Shown here in pieces: positions 42,107 through 54,881 of a DNA stretch of 64,000 nucleotides. This stretch comes from Coniochaeta sp. PMI_546 (Eukaryota > Ascomycota > Sordariomycetes > Coniochaetales > Coniochaetaceae): positions 2,170,001-2,234,000 of the forward strand of contig MU271146.1 in NCBI GenBank assembly GCA_021432605.1, written 5' to 3'. The number at the start of each line of letters is the position of its first letter. Position 1 is the stretch's first letter. Under the pieces are notes generated by a model that had not been told where the DNA came from, did not search any database, and worked only from the letters and a program-made list of their open reading frames with translations. The translations under genes and the position numbers were made by a program.

Positions 42107-42991
42107 ATGGCCGGCCCGTATTCCACCAACATGTTTGTCCGCTTGATTAGCTTCAACGTTAGGTATGCGACCACCACACCTTTTCCTCGGGAGGAGGTCT
42201 GGCCAGTTCGGTGTCCGAAGTTGTGTGCACAGCTCAACTTCGTCACCGCTGGTCATCCTGCCGCTTTCATATGTCTCCAGGAGGTACTCCACTCGCAACT
42301 CACGGATATTCAGTCCGCCCTTGGACAGTCTTGGGACCACATCGGACAAGGACGCGATGATGGCAAGACTGCCGGAGAGTTCTCCCCGATATTCTTCCGC
42401 TCGGATACCTGGACGTGCACGCGCCATCAGACCCTCTGGCTGAGTGAGACCCCAAACACACCATCCAAAGGCTGGGACGCAGCCCTCAATAGAGTCGTGA
42501 CGGTTGGATTATTCACCCATAAGGAAACAGGCACGAGTGTCATCGTCATGAGCACCCATTTCGACCATCGAGGTGAAAAGGCAAGAGAGGAGAGTGCCAA
42601 GCTTCTGGTGAAGATAGCACATACCTGGCACAAGGACACGGGCGGTGGACAAGAAGCCCTGCCTCCAGTGTTCTTGGGCGGTGATTTCAACAGCACTCCG
42701 GACGGAAAGGCCTACAAACAGATCACACTTCCCGAGACCGGAATGAAGGATATACGAGACTTGATCCCCAAAGAAAAGAGATACGGTAATGACGAGATTA
42801 CGTACACTTCATTCGGAGGCGAGGAGAAGCAGACTCGTATCGACTTTCTCTTCATCTTGCAGTCCCCGAACATCACTCCCCGGACCTTTGCTATCCTTCC
42901 AAATCGGTTTGATGACGGCGTCGCCCTCTCCGATCACCGAGCCGTCGTTGCAGACCTGGAGATCCCGGTTCACACTGTGACCCATTCATGA
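42107..42991 (+). CDS. endonuclease/exonuclease/phosphatase-fold protein
   Basis: An intronless 294-residue frame spanning one full EEP (DNase I-like) domain. Visible motifs in order are RLISFNVRYA with the first catalytic Asn, AFICLQEVLHSQL with the metal-binding Glu, VIVMSTHFDHRGEKARE, FLGGDFNSTPDGKAY with the Asp-x-Asn pair, KQTRIDFLFIL and VALSDHRAVVADLEI with the final Asp-His. All catalytic residues are present. Fungal proteins of this kind are usually annotated as EEP-family hydrolases of unknown substrate; they could be phosphodiesterases, and the absence of a signal peptide and LRR region separates this one from secreted forms and Ccr4. I chose the first ATG; a second in-frame Met lies eight codons on (MFVRLISFN). 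Confidence 0.9.
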   Translation: MAGPYSTNMFVRLISFNVRYATTTPFPREEVWPVRCPKLCAQLNFVTAGHPAAFICLQEVLHSQLTDIQSALGQSWDHIGQGRDDGKTAGEFSPIFFRSDTWTCTRHQTLWLSETPNTPSKGWDAALNRVVTVGLFTHKETGTSVIVMSTHFDHRGEKAREESAKLLVKIAHTWHKDTGGGQEALPPVFLGGDFNSTPDGKAYKQITLPETGMKDIRDLIPKEKRYGNDEITYTSFGGEEKQTRIDFLFILQSPNITPRTFAILPNRFDDGVALSDHRAVVADLEIPVHTVTHS

Positions 42992-45900
42992 TGAAATGTT
43001 GCTGCTTCCAACCTGTTGTATTCCAAGCGATTTTCAAAACATGGTCTTCTGTTACTGGGGTGTTAGTGTCGCCTTCGGATGATCGCGGAACGGCGGCCGT
43101 CAGTCACGGGACTTTTGTGGCAAGCAATAGCGACTGATAGTGGCTGCCTACCCAATCCGACAGCCAGAACTTCTGGGCCGCCATTCAACATGTTCTCATG
43201 TTGTCGTGTTTGGCAAGGGCCAGACTGCGATTTCCTTGTCTTCTGACGGGCTACGAGCACGCGTGTGCGTTACAATCAAAGCTTGGGGATCTGGCTTACG
43301 ACTACGCTTGTTTGAACAAGGATGGGCTGTTTTATACGTTTTGATGGTATTGGATATACACTCACCTTCGATTTCAACTCCTACAGTCCTGACATCATAT
43401 CAAGATCGTGTTCGGTACAGAGGTTCGGTCCAGGTTAGACGTCGACGCATCAGTGCTGGTGTTGTGGCGGATGTCTTCAAGCACCCTTGCGCGGTACAGC
43501 CAGTGGTGCGAGGCCTTGGTCCCATACAAAAGGCGGTGTGGATTTGTGGTGGTGTCTATTTCACACCACTCAACCTTCGACATTGCAATTGCCCAGACGA
43601 TAAAAGCCTCGATGCATTAGAACACAGTGCGAGTCTTCAATCTGGCCAGCTTTACCGCAAACTCTAAATACGATCGTACCCGATCTATCGAGGGGCAGAT
43701 GTGCAATTGCGGAGGGCGATAAGTTCTGCGCAAATGAGCAGATCGTCTATCAAGAAATCTGAAGGCGTGCTCAGCCCAATTTTTGCAGCCTCGATGGGCA
43801 CTCTCGAACCAACTACTGACCCGATGATTGCTCACCACGAGAGTCCGTTCTTCTATTCAGTCAGACGGTTCGTTCGAGCCGTGCGTTCCTCTTCCCGCTT
43901 GTGAAGTAGGACTTTACACAATAGAGGATCTGTCACGGGACTGATCTCGAGGGCTTGATGCAGCAAGCAGCCGACTGGGGACGACGATTGCACAATGTAT
44001 GTCAAGGCTGATTCGACCCCTGCACATGCGTCAATGCCTTGTATGCAGCTCGTCGGCCCATCCACCCGTGTCTTTGGACCATCCAAAGAATTCATGAAGC
44101 TTTGTGGGCGACTTGTGGCACCAGTTTGACTCGAACAATAGCCTCTTGGCTGGGTTATCCTGTACGGAGGTGCATAGCGAAGACTGTACAAACTTACTGT
44201 GGTAGTAAGGCTAGAACATGATACAACCACGCCTTTCCGCTATGACGAGCATACGTTCTAACCTATCGAGTTATTACTGCTGAAATACAGGTAGAGTGGG
44301 CGCAATACTGGGCGCAGTACAGAGTGCAACACTACTAGGCTGGACGTATGCGCTGTCTTGCACCCAACCTATACAACAGAGTTGAATAGAATCATCTACG
44401 ATCCGTGCGCTTTTAGGGAAACCAAAAGTCTTCGCTATGCACCTCCATAGTTCTGCCTTCTACACCTGGCCATTCCTATGACTCCCTTACACTTGAAGCC
44501 GTGTGATTGATACGGCAAGCCAACAGTTTGACATGCAGCTCCTCCGCACGATTGCGAAGCTGTGCTAGGTCGAGCGATTTTGCAACCATCACAGCCAATC
44601 ATTCCGCATACACTTGACGAAACTGACGTAAACCTGGGTTATGGCTCTTGTCCGTTTCGTTCAAGGACGGGATCTCTGCAGCACCACAGGTCTCCAGATT
44701 CAATCTCTCCGTGTCCAGCTTCAGGACAACAACTGGGTTTCGGTGACTCGGAGTGGTTCCTGGGTCACTCACAACTTGTCAAGTGCCTGCCTGTATGCCG
44801 ACCCGGTGGTTAGATCCCGGTGTTCGGTGCAAGCTGGCTGCTGACAAGGAGGCTACAACGAGCCTTTTACCGGATGGTCATACGGTCACCGCACCGCCAG
44901 AAGATCTGGCACAACACGCCTTTCGCAGCGATCCCGGAGGACGAAAATCTACGAAGCACGGCATTTCAAGGCAACATGACTCCAAGACTTGACGTAGATA
45001 CATGAGAAGGGATGAACGTGAATTTGCACGGGTCAGGTCGGAAATAAAAGATGCCGTACACAGCATATAGACCTTGAGCACAGCATGAATCCTCGAGAAA
45101 CCACCGCTTGGAAGCTAGAAATCACCATGATACGTCAAATGAAGCTGTAGTCTCCTCTCTTGCCTGGCGAACTGAAGGCAACAACATGCAGATGGCTAGG
45201 CAGATGGCACGCCGAAAGCACGCCAGCACACCTGTCCCGCTCCCCGCTAACCCGAATCTTACTGGATCCGTTTGGTTGGACAACAACTGTCTGCAAGTTA
45301 AAAGCAGTGCATTTTCTTCTCCCGGGGACAATGCTGTGAAGAGTCATTGATCTCTGGAACTTGGTCTTGGGTATATGCAGAAGACATTGTGGAAATCGAG
45401 AAGCAAGAGCACAAGTGAGCAGGGTGGTAGTCTCACAACATCTCGGAGGAGCAGCCTATATTGCCTCGACATCTCGGTACAGCTCGTTTACCACGGCGCC
45501 GGCCTCTTGCCACTTTCTTCCAGCCGGGCACCACAGACAAAATCACAAGTGGTGCGCCTGGTACTGCGAATAAAAATCAGCCGGCCGATCTTGCCCGCCC
45601 TTGATACCCAAGAGGAGAAATCGGGCACGCATACAATAAATCAGTGTGCTGGGGAAGGCAAACAGAACCGCGGATCCGCAATTGGGGCCCTTTTCCCACC
45701 ATCCCCCAATCGGCACTGACTATCACGGGTGCCGTGATCCTCGATTCGCTTGTCCAGCAGACACAACAGACAGCAACTTGACAGCGACTTCCAGCCAGCC
45801 GATCCCAACAGCCTGTGCCGCCTCGTCGCCCAGGTTGATACCCGAGTGCAGACACATCCAAGCTTTCCCTCCCCACAACGCTGCTTACCGACTCGTCGTC

Positions 45901-47185
45901 AGCCACCCATTGCTGTACAAGTCGCCGGAGTGGCAAGTACCTTGCAGTGGCTCACTCGACAACCGTCTGCCACAAGACGCTACTATGCTCTTTGGGACCT
46001 CCTAGCCTCGATATACGATCAAAACCGTCTATGCCTTTTGTACATGTGTAAACACACAGTGAGTGCACTTGAGCTCTGGATTTCAATACGGCAAACCCAG
46101 CTCACCGAGCCTTTGCGATACAACCCAAGACAGAAAATACAGGGCTGACATCACAAAGCAAACAAGAGCTCGGCGCGAGACTTATTTTATTGCGACAAGC
46201 TGCAACAGACTTTGTGGAGGCATCCAGATCTGTCTTAGTCTCGGTCCAAAGAGCAGAAACAGTTTCTTGTTCACCAGGACCCTGTGAATCAGGAACTTGA
46301 CGAGAGAACGACAGAATCACACTTGACGACACCAAACAATACATCAACCACAGCAACGACACAGCAACAAAATCCCGCTTTTCCACCCATAGCACAAGTG
46401 CTGAATGTTGTTGTCGTTGTTGATGGTAGATAAGTACTGGCTCGCGGCTTCCAATTAATTAACTCAAAAAAAGCTCCCGTTGCCGTCTGGTTATCTGTCC
46501 GATAGCAACCCGAAGCTTCATTCTCCAGAAGCTCTGGAGTCTGGAGTACCAACCCCTGTGCCCTGTCTGGACTGATCCTAGCCAGCCCTGGGGGAGGGGT
46601 GTGTGGTTCTCTGGCGCTGGTTGGCTCTCAACGGTTTCCAGGACACCCTGGTGTCCTTCCCGTCCATCCAGTATCTGTTAGAGACACCCTTTCGTCTCCA
46701 CAGTCTCCCGCCAATTCGTTGTCAGGGTTGTCTTCACTGTCTTCATTCCACCCCCCGCAGTGAGCGACAATAAAACTCGTCACAGCCGCTCCGCTGTCAT
46801 CCCTCCACCGCCCGCCAGGTCGCTCTGCTTTATTAAAACCATATGGGCAGTCCGTCCCATCTTCCTCCTGCTCTGGTCTTCTCAGGACATCCCCAACGAA
46901 CAACACATCGCCGATACGCCCGACTGTCGGACTCTCAGTGTCTGACCTTCCAAGTCCAGCGCTTCTAGGTGTGGGATATTTATTCGCAAAAGTCCCATCT
47001 GCCATTTTCTCCACCGCATAACCAGATTATCGACAATATTCCCTGCCACACTTGGCCAAACCACAAGACGACTAGGCCTCGCGACACAACCACTATCGCC
47101 CTCGAGGCGTAAAGCCTCTCACAGCACATTCTACTCCTCGGCTCTACCGCCGCAAGAACACCACCATAGTTTTAGTTGCCTGGCA
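42992..47185. other. gene-poor stretch of 4.2 kb
   Basis: No supported gene. A 67-codon frame at 44641-44844 is locally protein-like (LRVQLQDNNWVSVTRSGSW) but stops early and has no flanking exons. The last 650 bases before 47186 are C/T-rich and probably the promoter and leader of the next gene. No RNA gene or repeat seen. Confidence 0.5.
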
Positions 47186-48841
47186 ATGTCTGGGTCAGAA
47201 CCAACTTCAAGACGGGTGGCTTCAGTCGAAGACGCCGACGAATCTGATAACCCTATTGAGGGCACCGGGAGGTACGCCGAATCAGTTGCAAGCCCGGTCA
47301 AGGAGAGACCGAACACCGGCCGGACCCGGAAAGAGAGAACACGTCGGGATTCATCATCGCCGGTAGCCAGTGGCCTCACCGACTCCGACTCCACCGTCCA
47401 CCCACGTGAGAAGTCATCAGTACGGGACAGCAGAGAGTTCTCGTCTCCTCATAAGAAAGCCTTGGCCATAAGCAAGCAGACGCTCGCAATGCGTCCTGCC
47501 GCTAAGCACGCAAACACAACGCCTCATCTGAGCTACAGAAGCTCGGATGAGGCGTCCTATTACGGCGTGCCTACAACCGTTACTCCTGCCAGTTCCCGAC
47601 CGCGAGCCCGCACCACCCAAAGACCAGCAAGCTACTACGGTGGGAATCCCCCTCGCCCACCTCCGTCAAATGCCCAATTCTATGCTCGACAGGCGCCGTC
47701 TCCGGCTCCCATGCCGACTTCATATCCTCCTCAAACCTGGGCTCAAGCCGGACCGATGGTATATCCAATGGCACCAGTTGCGGCGCCTCCACCACCCCGG
47801 GACTACTTCACTGCTGCGCCGCAACACCTCATGGCCCGTTTCGGCGGCAGACCACAATCAGCCATGGGCCACCGCCCGCCACGCAATCCGCTTGCGTACG
47901 AGGATTATGATGTGGAAGAGGAGAGGCATATTGTGAGGAGACCGTCCAAGAAGTCTAAAGACCGGATGCAAATGCCACCTCCACCACGGCCACAGTCTGC
48001 TCGCCCAACAATGGCATTTCGACCGCCGACTACGCCTAGAAAGATAGTGGGCGCCCGGTTTGAAGATGACGAACTTGACCCGGATCGCGATCTTTTCCAC
48101 GTGTCACCCCTGACGCAGTACGACTACCCACCTCCTGTGCCCCTGCCACGAGCCAGGCGACCAAGCTTCGGCGCTCCTTCCATGTCCTATGACACAGGCT
48201 CGTACCGTACCGAAGTGGCGGGTAGCAGTCGGCGGAACTCGTACATGGGCAACAGACACTCCGTCTCGTCAATCAGCGACTACGAAGATAAGATGCGCCA
48301 GGCCCAAGCATACCAGGAAGATGTCACCGGTGGGCCGCAAGTGCCTTTGACTGCCGAGACCCTTCGCAGGGCCAGCAAGAACGGCGGCAGCAGCAGATCC
48401 ACCCGCAGCTCCGGCAGCCACGACGAGAGCGACTACCGGCAGTCAGCCACCACCAGGACCACGCGATCAAGCAACAACGAGGAGGACTTCACCATTCGCA
48501 TAAAGGGTGTCCGCTCTGTCGAGGTCGGCGGTGCCAAGATGCACTGTGACGACGGCGCCGAGATCAACATCGCCTCCAGGGCCTCTCCAGGCTACAGAGG
48601 CGGCAGCGACAGGTCCAGCTACATCGATCCCGAGGATCGTCGGATAGAGGACCGCCGCCCCAGGATCGACCGACCGCCGACGCGGACACGGTCTGGCTCG
48701 CAGGCTGGTGGCTCCTTCACCCGCACACCAAGATACGAGACCGCTCCTTTGCCGAGGTACGACAGCGCTCGTTATGACCAGTACGGCTACCCTCTACCGC
48801 CGTACACGTCCTTCCCGCCGCCGCCTCCCGGTTATATTTGA
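47186..48841 (+). CDS. disordered Pro/Ser/Arg-rich protein of unknown function
   Basis: An intronless 551-residue frame of low-complexity sequence. It starts MSGSEPTSRRVASVEDADES. Ser/Arg-rich segments come first, then Tyr/Pro-rich blocks (ASYYGGNPPRPPPSNAQFYA, YPPQTWAQAGPMVYPMAP), then repeated Arg-Pro-Ser motifs. One better ordered stretch, NNEEDFTIRIKGVRSVEVGG followed by AKMHCDDGAEINI, sits near residues 430-465 and could be a small beta structure. The C-terminus is Tyr/Pro-rich (YPLPPYTSFPPPPPGYI). No family recognised. Composition suggests a scaffold or RNA/protein-binding role in the cytosol or nucleus. It is probably real because the frame is long, starts cleanly and has consistent codon use. 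Confidence 0.78.
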   Translation: MSGSEPTSRRVASVEDADESDNPIEGTGRYAESVASPVKERPNTGRTRKERTRRDSSSPVASGLTDSDSTVHPREKSSVRDSREFSSPHKKALAISKQTLAMRPAAKHANTTPHLSYRSSDEASYYGVPTTVTPASSRPRARTTQRPASYYGGNPPRPPPSNAQFYARQAPSPAPMPTSYPPQTWAQAGPMVYPMAPVAAPPPPRDYFTAAPQHLMARFGGRPQSAMGHRPPRNPLAYEDYDVEEERHIVRRPSKKSKDRMQMPPPPRPQSARPTMAFRPPTTPRKIVGARFEDDELDPDRDLFHVSPLTQYDYPPPVPLPRARRPSFGAPSMSYDTGSYRTEVAGSSRRNSYMGNRHSVSSISDYEDKMRQAQAYQEDVTGGPQVPLTAETLRRASKNGGSSRSTRSSGSHDESDYRQSATTRTTRSSNNEEDFTIRIKGVRSVEVGGAKMHCDDGAEINIASRASPGYRGGSDRSSYIDPEDRRIEDRRPRIDRPPTRTRSGSQAGGSFTRTPRYETAPLPRYDSARYDQYGYPLPPYTSFPPPPPGYI

Positions 48842-51800
48842 GTGCCGATGTTGCACGCATTACGACGATTATGACGTTCTTGTTTTGGTGGTCGATGAGA
48901 CGAGTGACGAAAGCACTGTTATTTCTTATGTGCTGTTTATGACTTATGTATGGAAGCGAGCGATGACACATTTCTGGATATTTCTTTACATTTGTTTCTT
49001 TTCTCACAGGGGACGTGGTCATTGATATTGGCCAATTGTCATCACATGTGGTTTCTTCTTTCACTTCACGTCGTATTCTGTGCTACTAGTCTGGTCGGGG
49101 GTCATTTCACTGCCTCTTCGTCTGCATGCGGACGGGAAAAGTTTTGATACCCAAACCCATAGTGGCCTTTGCAACGGAATACGCATTTGTACCAGCAACA
49201 CCTCGGTTTCGGTTTCTGGTTTTGATATGTATAATCTCGCTGGAGGATACCATCTGTTCTCTCATGCCGCGAAACTGCGAGACTCGCGTTTTTTCCCCCC
49301 CTTCCATTCCCACCTCAGGACAAGACTGGCCCGGTCCTGTCTACCTTTGCTTGCTTCCTTTCTATCTGGCAGATAATGGCTTGTGCTATGGACTAGTGCG
49401 ATAACTACGTCTACTGTATCGAAGTACACTTGATTTCGTGGCGCGATGACCTGGTTTCGGCCACGTGGGCACACAGCTTACCACTCATATCATGCGAACA
49501 TTTCGTCATTTCCATGGCACAAACGATCTAGATTCTATACCGGCGCATTACGAAGTTCACACTTCCGTTGGACGGCTGCGCGTTTTGGAGGAACATGTGC
49601 CATCTTCTGGTTGGTTTTCTTGGGTTTATTTACTAGGTCCCGGCCTTGGCCAGCGGGAATCTTTTCTTCCATTCTAATACATTCGAACCGGGCTGCCCGC
49701 GCCCAAGACACGTACGAACTTCGTCATCGTGATGATGGGATTTATGGATGGGGTTGAGCTGGTGGTCAGGCATGCTGGATCACAAGCGAAACTAGGACAT
49801 GGAAAGGGGTTGTCGAGGTTTGGTCCTGCTAATTCGGAAGATGGCATTACTTCCTTTCTTGTCGAGCCGCTCATAGCCGGATAGATGAAGGTTGAGGGAG
49901 CATTGGATATACCCGCTCCTCGAATCAAGAACTGTGAAGTTTGCAACCATCAGTCCCGTTGTGAGTGCGTCTCTACTGCGCACGGAGAACCACTCGAGAG
50001 TTGTGATTGTGAAATGACCTAGCACCGGCCATCCATGCGTCGATGCTGATCTTTCCCTTGCAAGTTATGCCGGGCATATGATGAGACCTTCGGACTACGT
50101 GTTATCAACTTAAGAGACAAATCTTAAGCACCTCGAAAGACAACAAGGGGCTAATCTGGGCCACACCATCGGGACCGAGGTTCTAGAAAATATCAGGATT
50201 CGTCAACAACCGATGTTCTGGAAACCCGCCTGATTCGGCCCATGGTTATAGCATGATGATATCAAGCCACAACTACCCACTTTCCGGTTTCCCCCTCACC
50301 GAACCACGAACCACGAACCACGAACCACGAACCACAATATGAAACATAAACACCGAAGCTATAACAAACCTTATGCCAGTTGCCAGAATTGTCATTTTGC
50401 CCCTGGGTCGGAACGACAGCAGCGACAACCCTTCACGTGTAGGCAGGCGCTTCGTGACACAGCGATGAAACAACACCTAACTTTCTTGTCTTTCAACCCC
50501 CCACGATACTGGAACTCATACTTGACCGTCGGTATGTCGATCTGAGGGGGATCTAGTGTACAGATTACAGGCACAAGCTTGGTGTGTCGTAATGGCAAAA
50601 GCAATCAACATCACCAGCTGATGGGACAACATGTCAGTCAAGAATGTCATGCATCGTTGGACTTCGGTGGGGAAGGGCCGGCGGATCTTTGCCAGGGAGT
50701 TACGGATTGAGTGCCTGCCCACATGTCCGGTATGTTCTGATAGATACACTCCTTTTCATCTTGTTGATTGTTGACTGGGATTTAGAGTTCCAGCGGAAGC
50801 TTATCCCATGATTAAGCTGAACTTAGATTTATGGAGTCGATGTCTGAGGTACCTACGTACCGGTGAAGAGGAACGACGGGTCGCCCCGAGACGGCCCAAT
50901 GGTTTCCTCTATTGTGGGTGTCAGCCCGGGATAGAGGCGGGTTGATAATGGCGAGGCACGTGTGATGATGACTTTTTCTCTTCGTTAGCTGTAAAAATGT
51001 TGTAAGGACCTGTACTTCATGTGTACAGGCATCTAGTCGCGTATATCGGATAAAGCGTGCGGTAGTGTAGAGGAAGGTGAGGCAGAGAAGAAAAAAACAT
51101 ATAATCACCCAATATTGTTGGATGGAGTCTCCATCTATTCGATTATACGTAGTGTAGTGGATCATCACAACATCAAACGATAATTCACGATCCAAGCAAA
51201 TAGTTTTCGTTCGGTATGGCAGACATAACCTCAGTGCCGGACTGTCAATAAGGCACCAACCATTACTCACCACCTCTCTTTGGTCTTATCTGAATATCTC
51301 TGATGGCACATAAGAAGACTCAGCCATCACTCTGTTCGCGGCCAGAGTTATATACTGGCTCCTGTGCAGCTCCTTACTTCTGTTCGTACGTTTTCCGAGT
51401 GAGTGTCTTTTCACTACTGAATCATGAGGCTTATTCACATCAAGCCCACCACTAGACTTTACGGCCCGGCATTTGTTCTGCACCATGAGCTACTCAAAGT
51501 CTCCGTCAAGACCATTGTCATCCACCTCCAGCTCTCGTTACAGTTGGATGTTAGTCACCGTGCCGCCTCCTGGTAAAGACAGGACCAGTCAGTCCCAGAT
51601 GAAAGCCGCCAGCCAAAGCCAGTTAACAACGGTTTCAACAAGATCGATATGGCGGACATTGACAACATCTTGTCGGCTGTCGAAGACTATAGTCTTTCAC
51701 ATCGACTTTAGTCATTAATCTGTCGAGGTACGCTAAGTTAGGGGGCTGGCTAACACAAATCTTCTTCAACCGGGATTGCGACAGCGCAGCCTTGGTCCTT

Positions 51801-53182
51801 CACCGCCATGCTGGTTGAGTGTCGTTATTCTCCCTGCTGTCGGCAACCAATCGATGGTCTGCCAGCGAAGTCCCCCTGGTAAAGAAGGCATACTGCCCGC
51901 GTGGGGTGCATATCAACCACATCATCAGTCTGATTCGGCATAAGCCCTGGACTTACGATATTTGCTGCCTGCTTTTCGACATTGCCATGGCTGTGCTGAC
52001 AGCTGATGTTCACGGAATATTATGGGACTGGACAAACGACGGATCTTCGGGAGCTTGCATCATTCTCATCAGGTAATCGGTATCATGGTTCATTCGATGG
52101 CGCAAAAGGAGAGACAAGTCCATACAAAATGTCATCCGGCGCCCGAGATCACAGGTGGCTTATATCCCGCTTCTGTCCACCAACCAGGGCAACCGTCCGA
52201 CGAAGGCGGTCGCACGCCACCGAGTCTCGGGAAGTCTGGGTTTGAGATACGGTAATCGATACTAATTCACCTTATCAACCGCGGTTCGATGAATCAGGAG
52301 GGAAGAAAGGTCAAGGAAATGATACCCAGAACTGATGAGATGGTGTGACCAATCTGTCGCGTATCTTCGGCTAGAGGCGAGCGACTTCGACATGTGTCTC
52401 CCGAAATTGTATAAAGGAGAACGACGTAGGACCAGATGTGACCCCCAACACATGGTAAGGCCCATGATAGGTCCCACACCGAGATGGGGTGTGACTAGAT
52501 TCGGCGAGCCCTGCCTCGTTGTAAGCATACTCGCTTCCAAGCACCTGCTCAAGACTATAAAGAGCCAGTTTCAGCCAACCCAGATTAGGCTGACAGGCAT
52601 TCGAAGTCATCACTAGGGACCAAATTTGACTAGAGACCTCCTCCAACTTAAGTCGGCACTACAGCCCTACCAGGCGTTGGGAGTCGGCCGCATCTGAGCG
52701 TAACGGTTACACGACAGCAAGGCGACAGGATGGCAGACTCGCGCGAGGATCCTCCTTCGCCACCGCCAAACCCCCCACCAAGTCCTGCATGACGTGGGAA
52801 CCGAGGGAGACTCGTATGTGCCTAGTAGAAAGCACCACTTCTGGTCGAGCCAGTTCGCTGACGCCCTATCGCAAGTTCAAGGACAACACGTGTCAGACAT
52901 CGACGAGACCCAGTTGCTATCGAATTCCCAAGCAACAGGATCATGCGAAGTAGAGCATCTATCAGCCAGATAGGGGTTGCGTAGTCAGAGGGACGAGCGG
53001 CTGACGCACCGATGCCACCATGACATGCCAACTTACAAGATGGGCCTTATGAAGGGAAGACTGAAAGCGGGACTGGCGCCGGCCAAGCTGAGAAAGCAGG
53101 AGTGTCCTGTTAAAATTTGGCCCAAACTCCTTCGTACAATAGTCCTATTGTACACTTGCTCAACGCCATAATAGAGCGGCGA
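48842..53182. other. gene-poor stretch of 4.3 kb; 7-base tandem repeat
   Basis: No supported gene. Holds five tandem GAACCAC units at 50301-50335. Frames at 50812-51273 (minus, one hydrophobic segment), 51473-51718 and 52006-52255 (plus) lack family resemblance and consistent exon partners. No RNA gene seen. Confidence 0.5.
50301..50335. repeat. five tandem copies of a 7-base unit
   Basis: GAACCAC is repeated five times without interruption. It lies far from any supported gene. Confidence 0.92.
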
Positions 53183-54470
53183 TCAAAGCTTTGACTTCCC
53201 CTCCACAAGCACCAGACCTCCGTTCTGGACATCGAACTCGCGTCCTCTAGACCAACCGAGCCACTGCTTCAAGACCTCCTCCCCACCCTGACCAGGCGCA
53301 AGCGGAAAGCCCACATACCCTCCACCCTTGATCCCCTCTCCCTGTCCGTGACTCGGATCCGTCGCATTCTTCCTCACCGCCAAACACGGCGTATCCCTCA
53401 GCGTGACAGAGGGCCTCTGATCGCCCTCCCTCTTCTCCAACTCGGCCTCCATCTCCCCGTACTCGAGGACCGGCGTGCAGCACGCATCCGTCCCATCAAA
53501 GACCCTCTCCCACTCATCCCTCGTCTTGCCTCTGAATGCCCTCTCGAACAACGTCCTCATCTCGGGCCACGCCGCGCGATCGTACCTCCTCTCCTCCCAC
53601 CCCTGCCCCCCCAGTCCAAGCCCCTCGACCAGTATCTTATAAAACTGCGGCTCGATCGCCCCAACAGCCATGTACTTCCTGTCCCTGGTCTCATAGGTAT
53701 CATAATAAGGACACCCCGTGTCCAGCAAGTTCTCCCCCCTCGGATAACTCCCCAGCGGCGTCTTGAGCGCCATCCGCGGGAAAGTAGCCAGATAACTCGC
53801 CCCATCCACCATATTAGCCTCGACCACCTGACCCTTTCCGCCCGCCGCCCGGGCGACGAGCGCCATCAATATGCCCTGGAACAGCACCGCGCCACCCCCC
53901 GCAAAGTCGCCCAGGATGTTCCACGGCGGGGTGGGCTTCTCCCCCTTCCGCCCCAGCATGGACAGGACGCCCGAGACGGCGAGGTAGTTGATGTCGTGCC
54001 CGGCCATGGCGGCGTACCTCCCGTCGCGGCGGAAGCCGGTCATGCGGCCGTAGATCAGGCGCGGGTTCTCGGCGCACAGCACCGCGGGGCCCAGGCCGAG
54101 CTTCTCCAGGACCCCCGGGCGGAAGGGGTCGATCAGCACGTCGGCGGTGCGGGCTAGCTGCCGGGCCAGGGCGGAGCCCCGGGGGGACTTGAGGTCGATT
54201 GCGATGGAGGACTTGTGGCGGGTGAGCATGTCTTCTGTGAGGGGCGCGGTGGTGGTGCCGTTGGGTTGGTGGGAGGCGCCTGGGACGGGACGGTCGATGC
54301 GCAGGACGCTGGCGCCGGCGTCGGAGAGGAGGAGGCCTGCGAAGGGCCCTGGGCGGGAATGTTAGAATGTGTGTGAAGGTAGGAATGGAGTAGGCTGTCA
54401 TAAACATACCTGGTGCTAATCCGGCAAACTCAATGACCTTGAGTCCTGTTAGAGGAGGCGGGGAGACCAT
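53183..54470 (-). CDS. alpha-methylacyl-CoA racemase (CoA-transferase family III), peroxisomal
   Basis: Two exons (54410-54470 and 53183-54348; donor GTATGT) encode 408 residues. The start [20 protein letters not shown] and [19 protein letters not shown] are the family III N-terminus. Catalytic residues match the racemase: His in [14 protein letters not shown], Asp in [10 protein letters not shown] and Glu in [12 protein letters not shown]. The protein ends in SKL, a canonical peroxisomal PTS1 signal. So it most likely interconverts 2R- and 2S-methylacyl-CoA before beta-oxidation in peroxisomes, as AMACR does. A CoA-transferase is the alternative, but the His/Asp/Glu set and EPQFY favour a racemase. 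Length agrees with fungal and animal homologues. The neighbour on the same strand upstream is an SDR, which could be coincidental. Confidence 0.93.
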
Positions 54471-54881
54471 CTTGACCTGGCGATGCGGGGGAGTGGTTTG
54501 TGTGAGATTCGATACTTCAAGGGAGGTTAGCTATTGGGCAGGCTGTAGCAGAAGCTCGGCATTGGACGCCAGGTGGTGACGAGAGACATCTGGAGAGAGG
54601 GAAGGAAAAGGGAGTTGATGAAGTGTTGAAGAGTGGTTGAGGTTGTGACGGAATTGGATACCCGCTGCGACGGTGGTGGGGTTGAGTTGGAGAACCGAGG
54701 CCCGGGGCCTGGTCCGCTTCGGCTGATCCCGTGCGGTGTGGAGCACGGACTTTCCGGGGTAAAGAATTGCGGAGAAAGCTCCGTCTGACCGGAGTTATCC
54801 CTGATCACGTAGAGGAGAGGAAGGCACAAGGGGGTGTATTTGTAGATGTCACAATGCACTCTTGTCTTGCTGTAGAAACAA
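54471..54881. other. intergenic, racemase promoter and SDR downstream region
   Basis: Between two minus-strand genes. Nothing besides probable promoter and 3' sequence is seen. Confidence 0.6.

Noticed and set aside
44641-44844. Small frame with NNWVSVTRSGSW
   Set aside because: Stops early, has no signal peptide and no exon partner; too weak to call.
50812-52255. Frames at 50812-51273 (minus) and 51473-52255 (plus)
   Set aside because: One hydrophobic patch and some acidic helix-like text, but no consistent exon chain or family.
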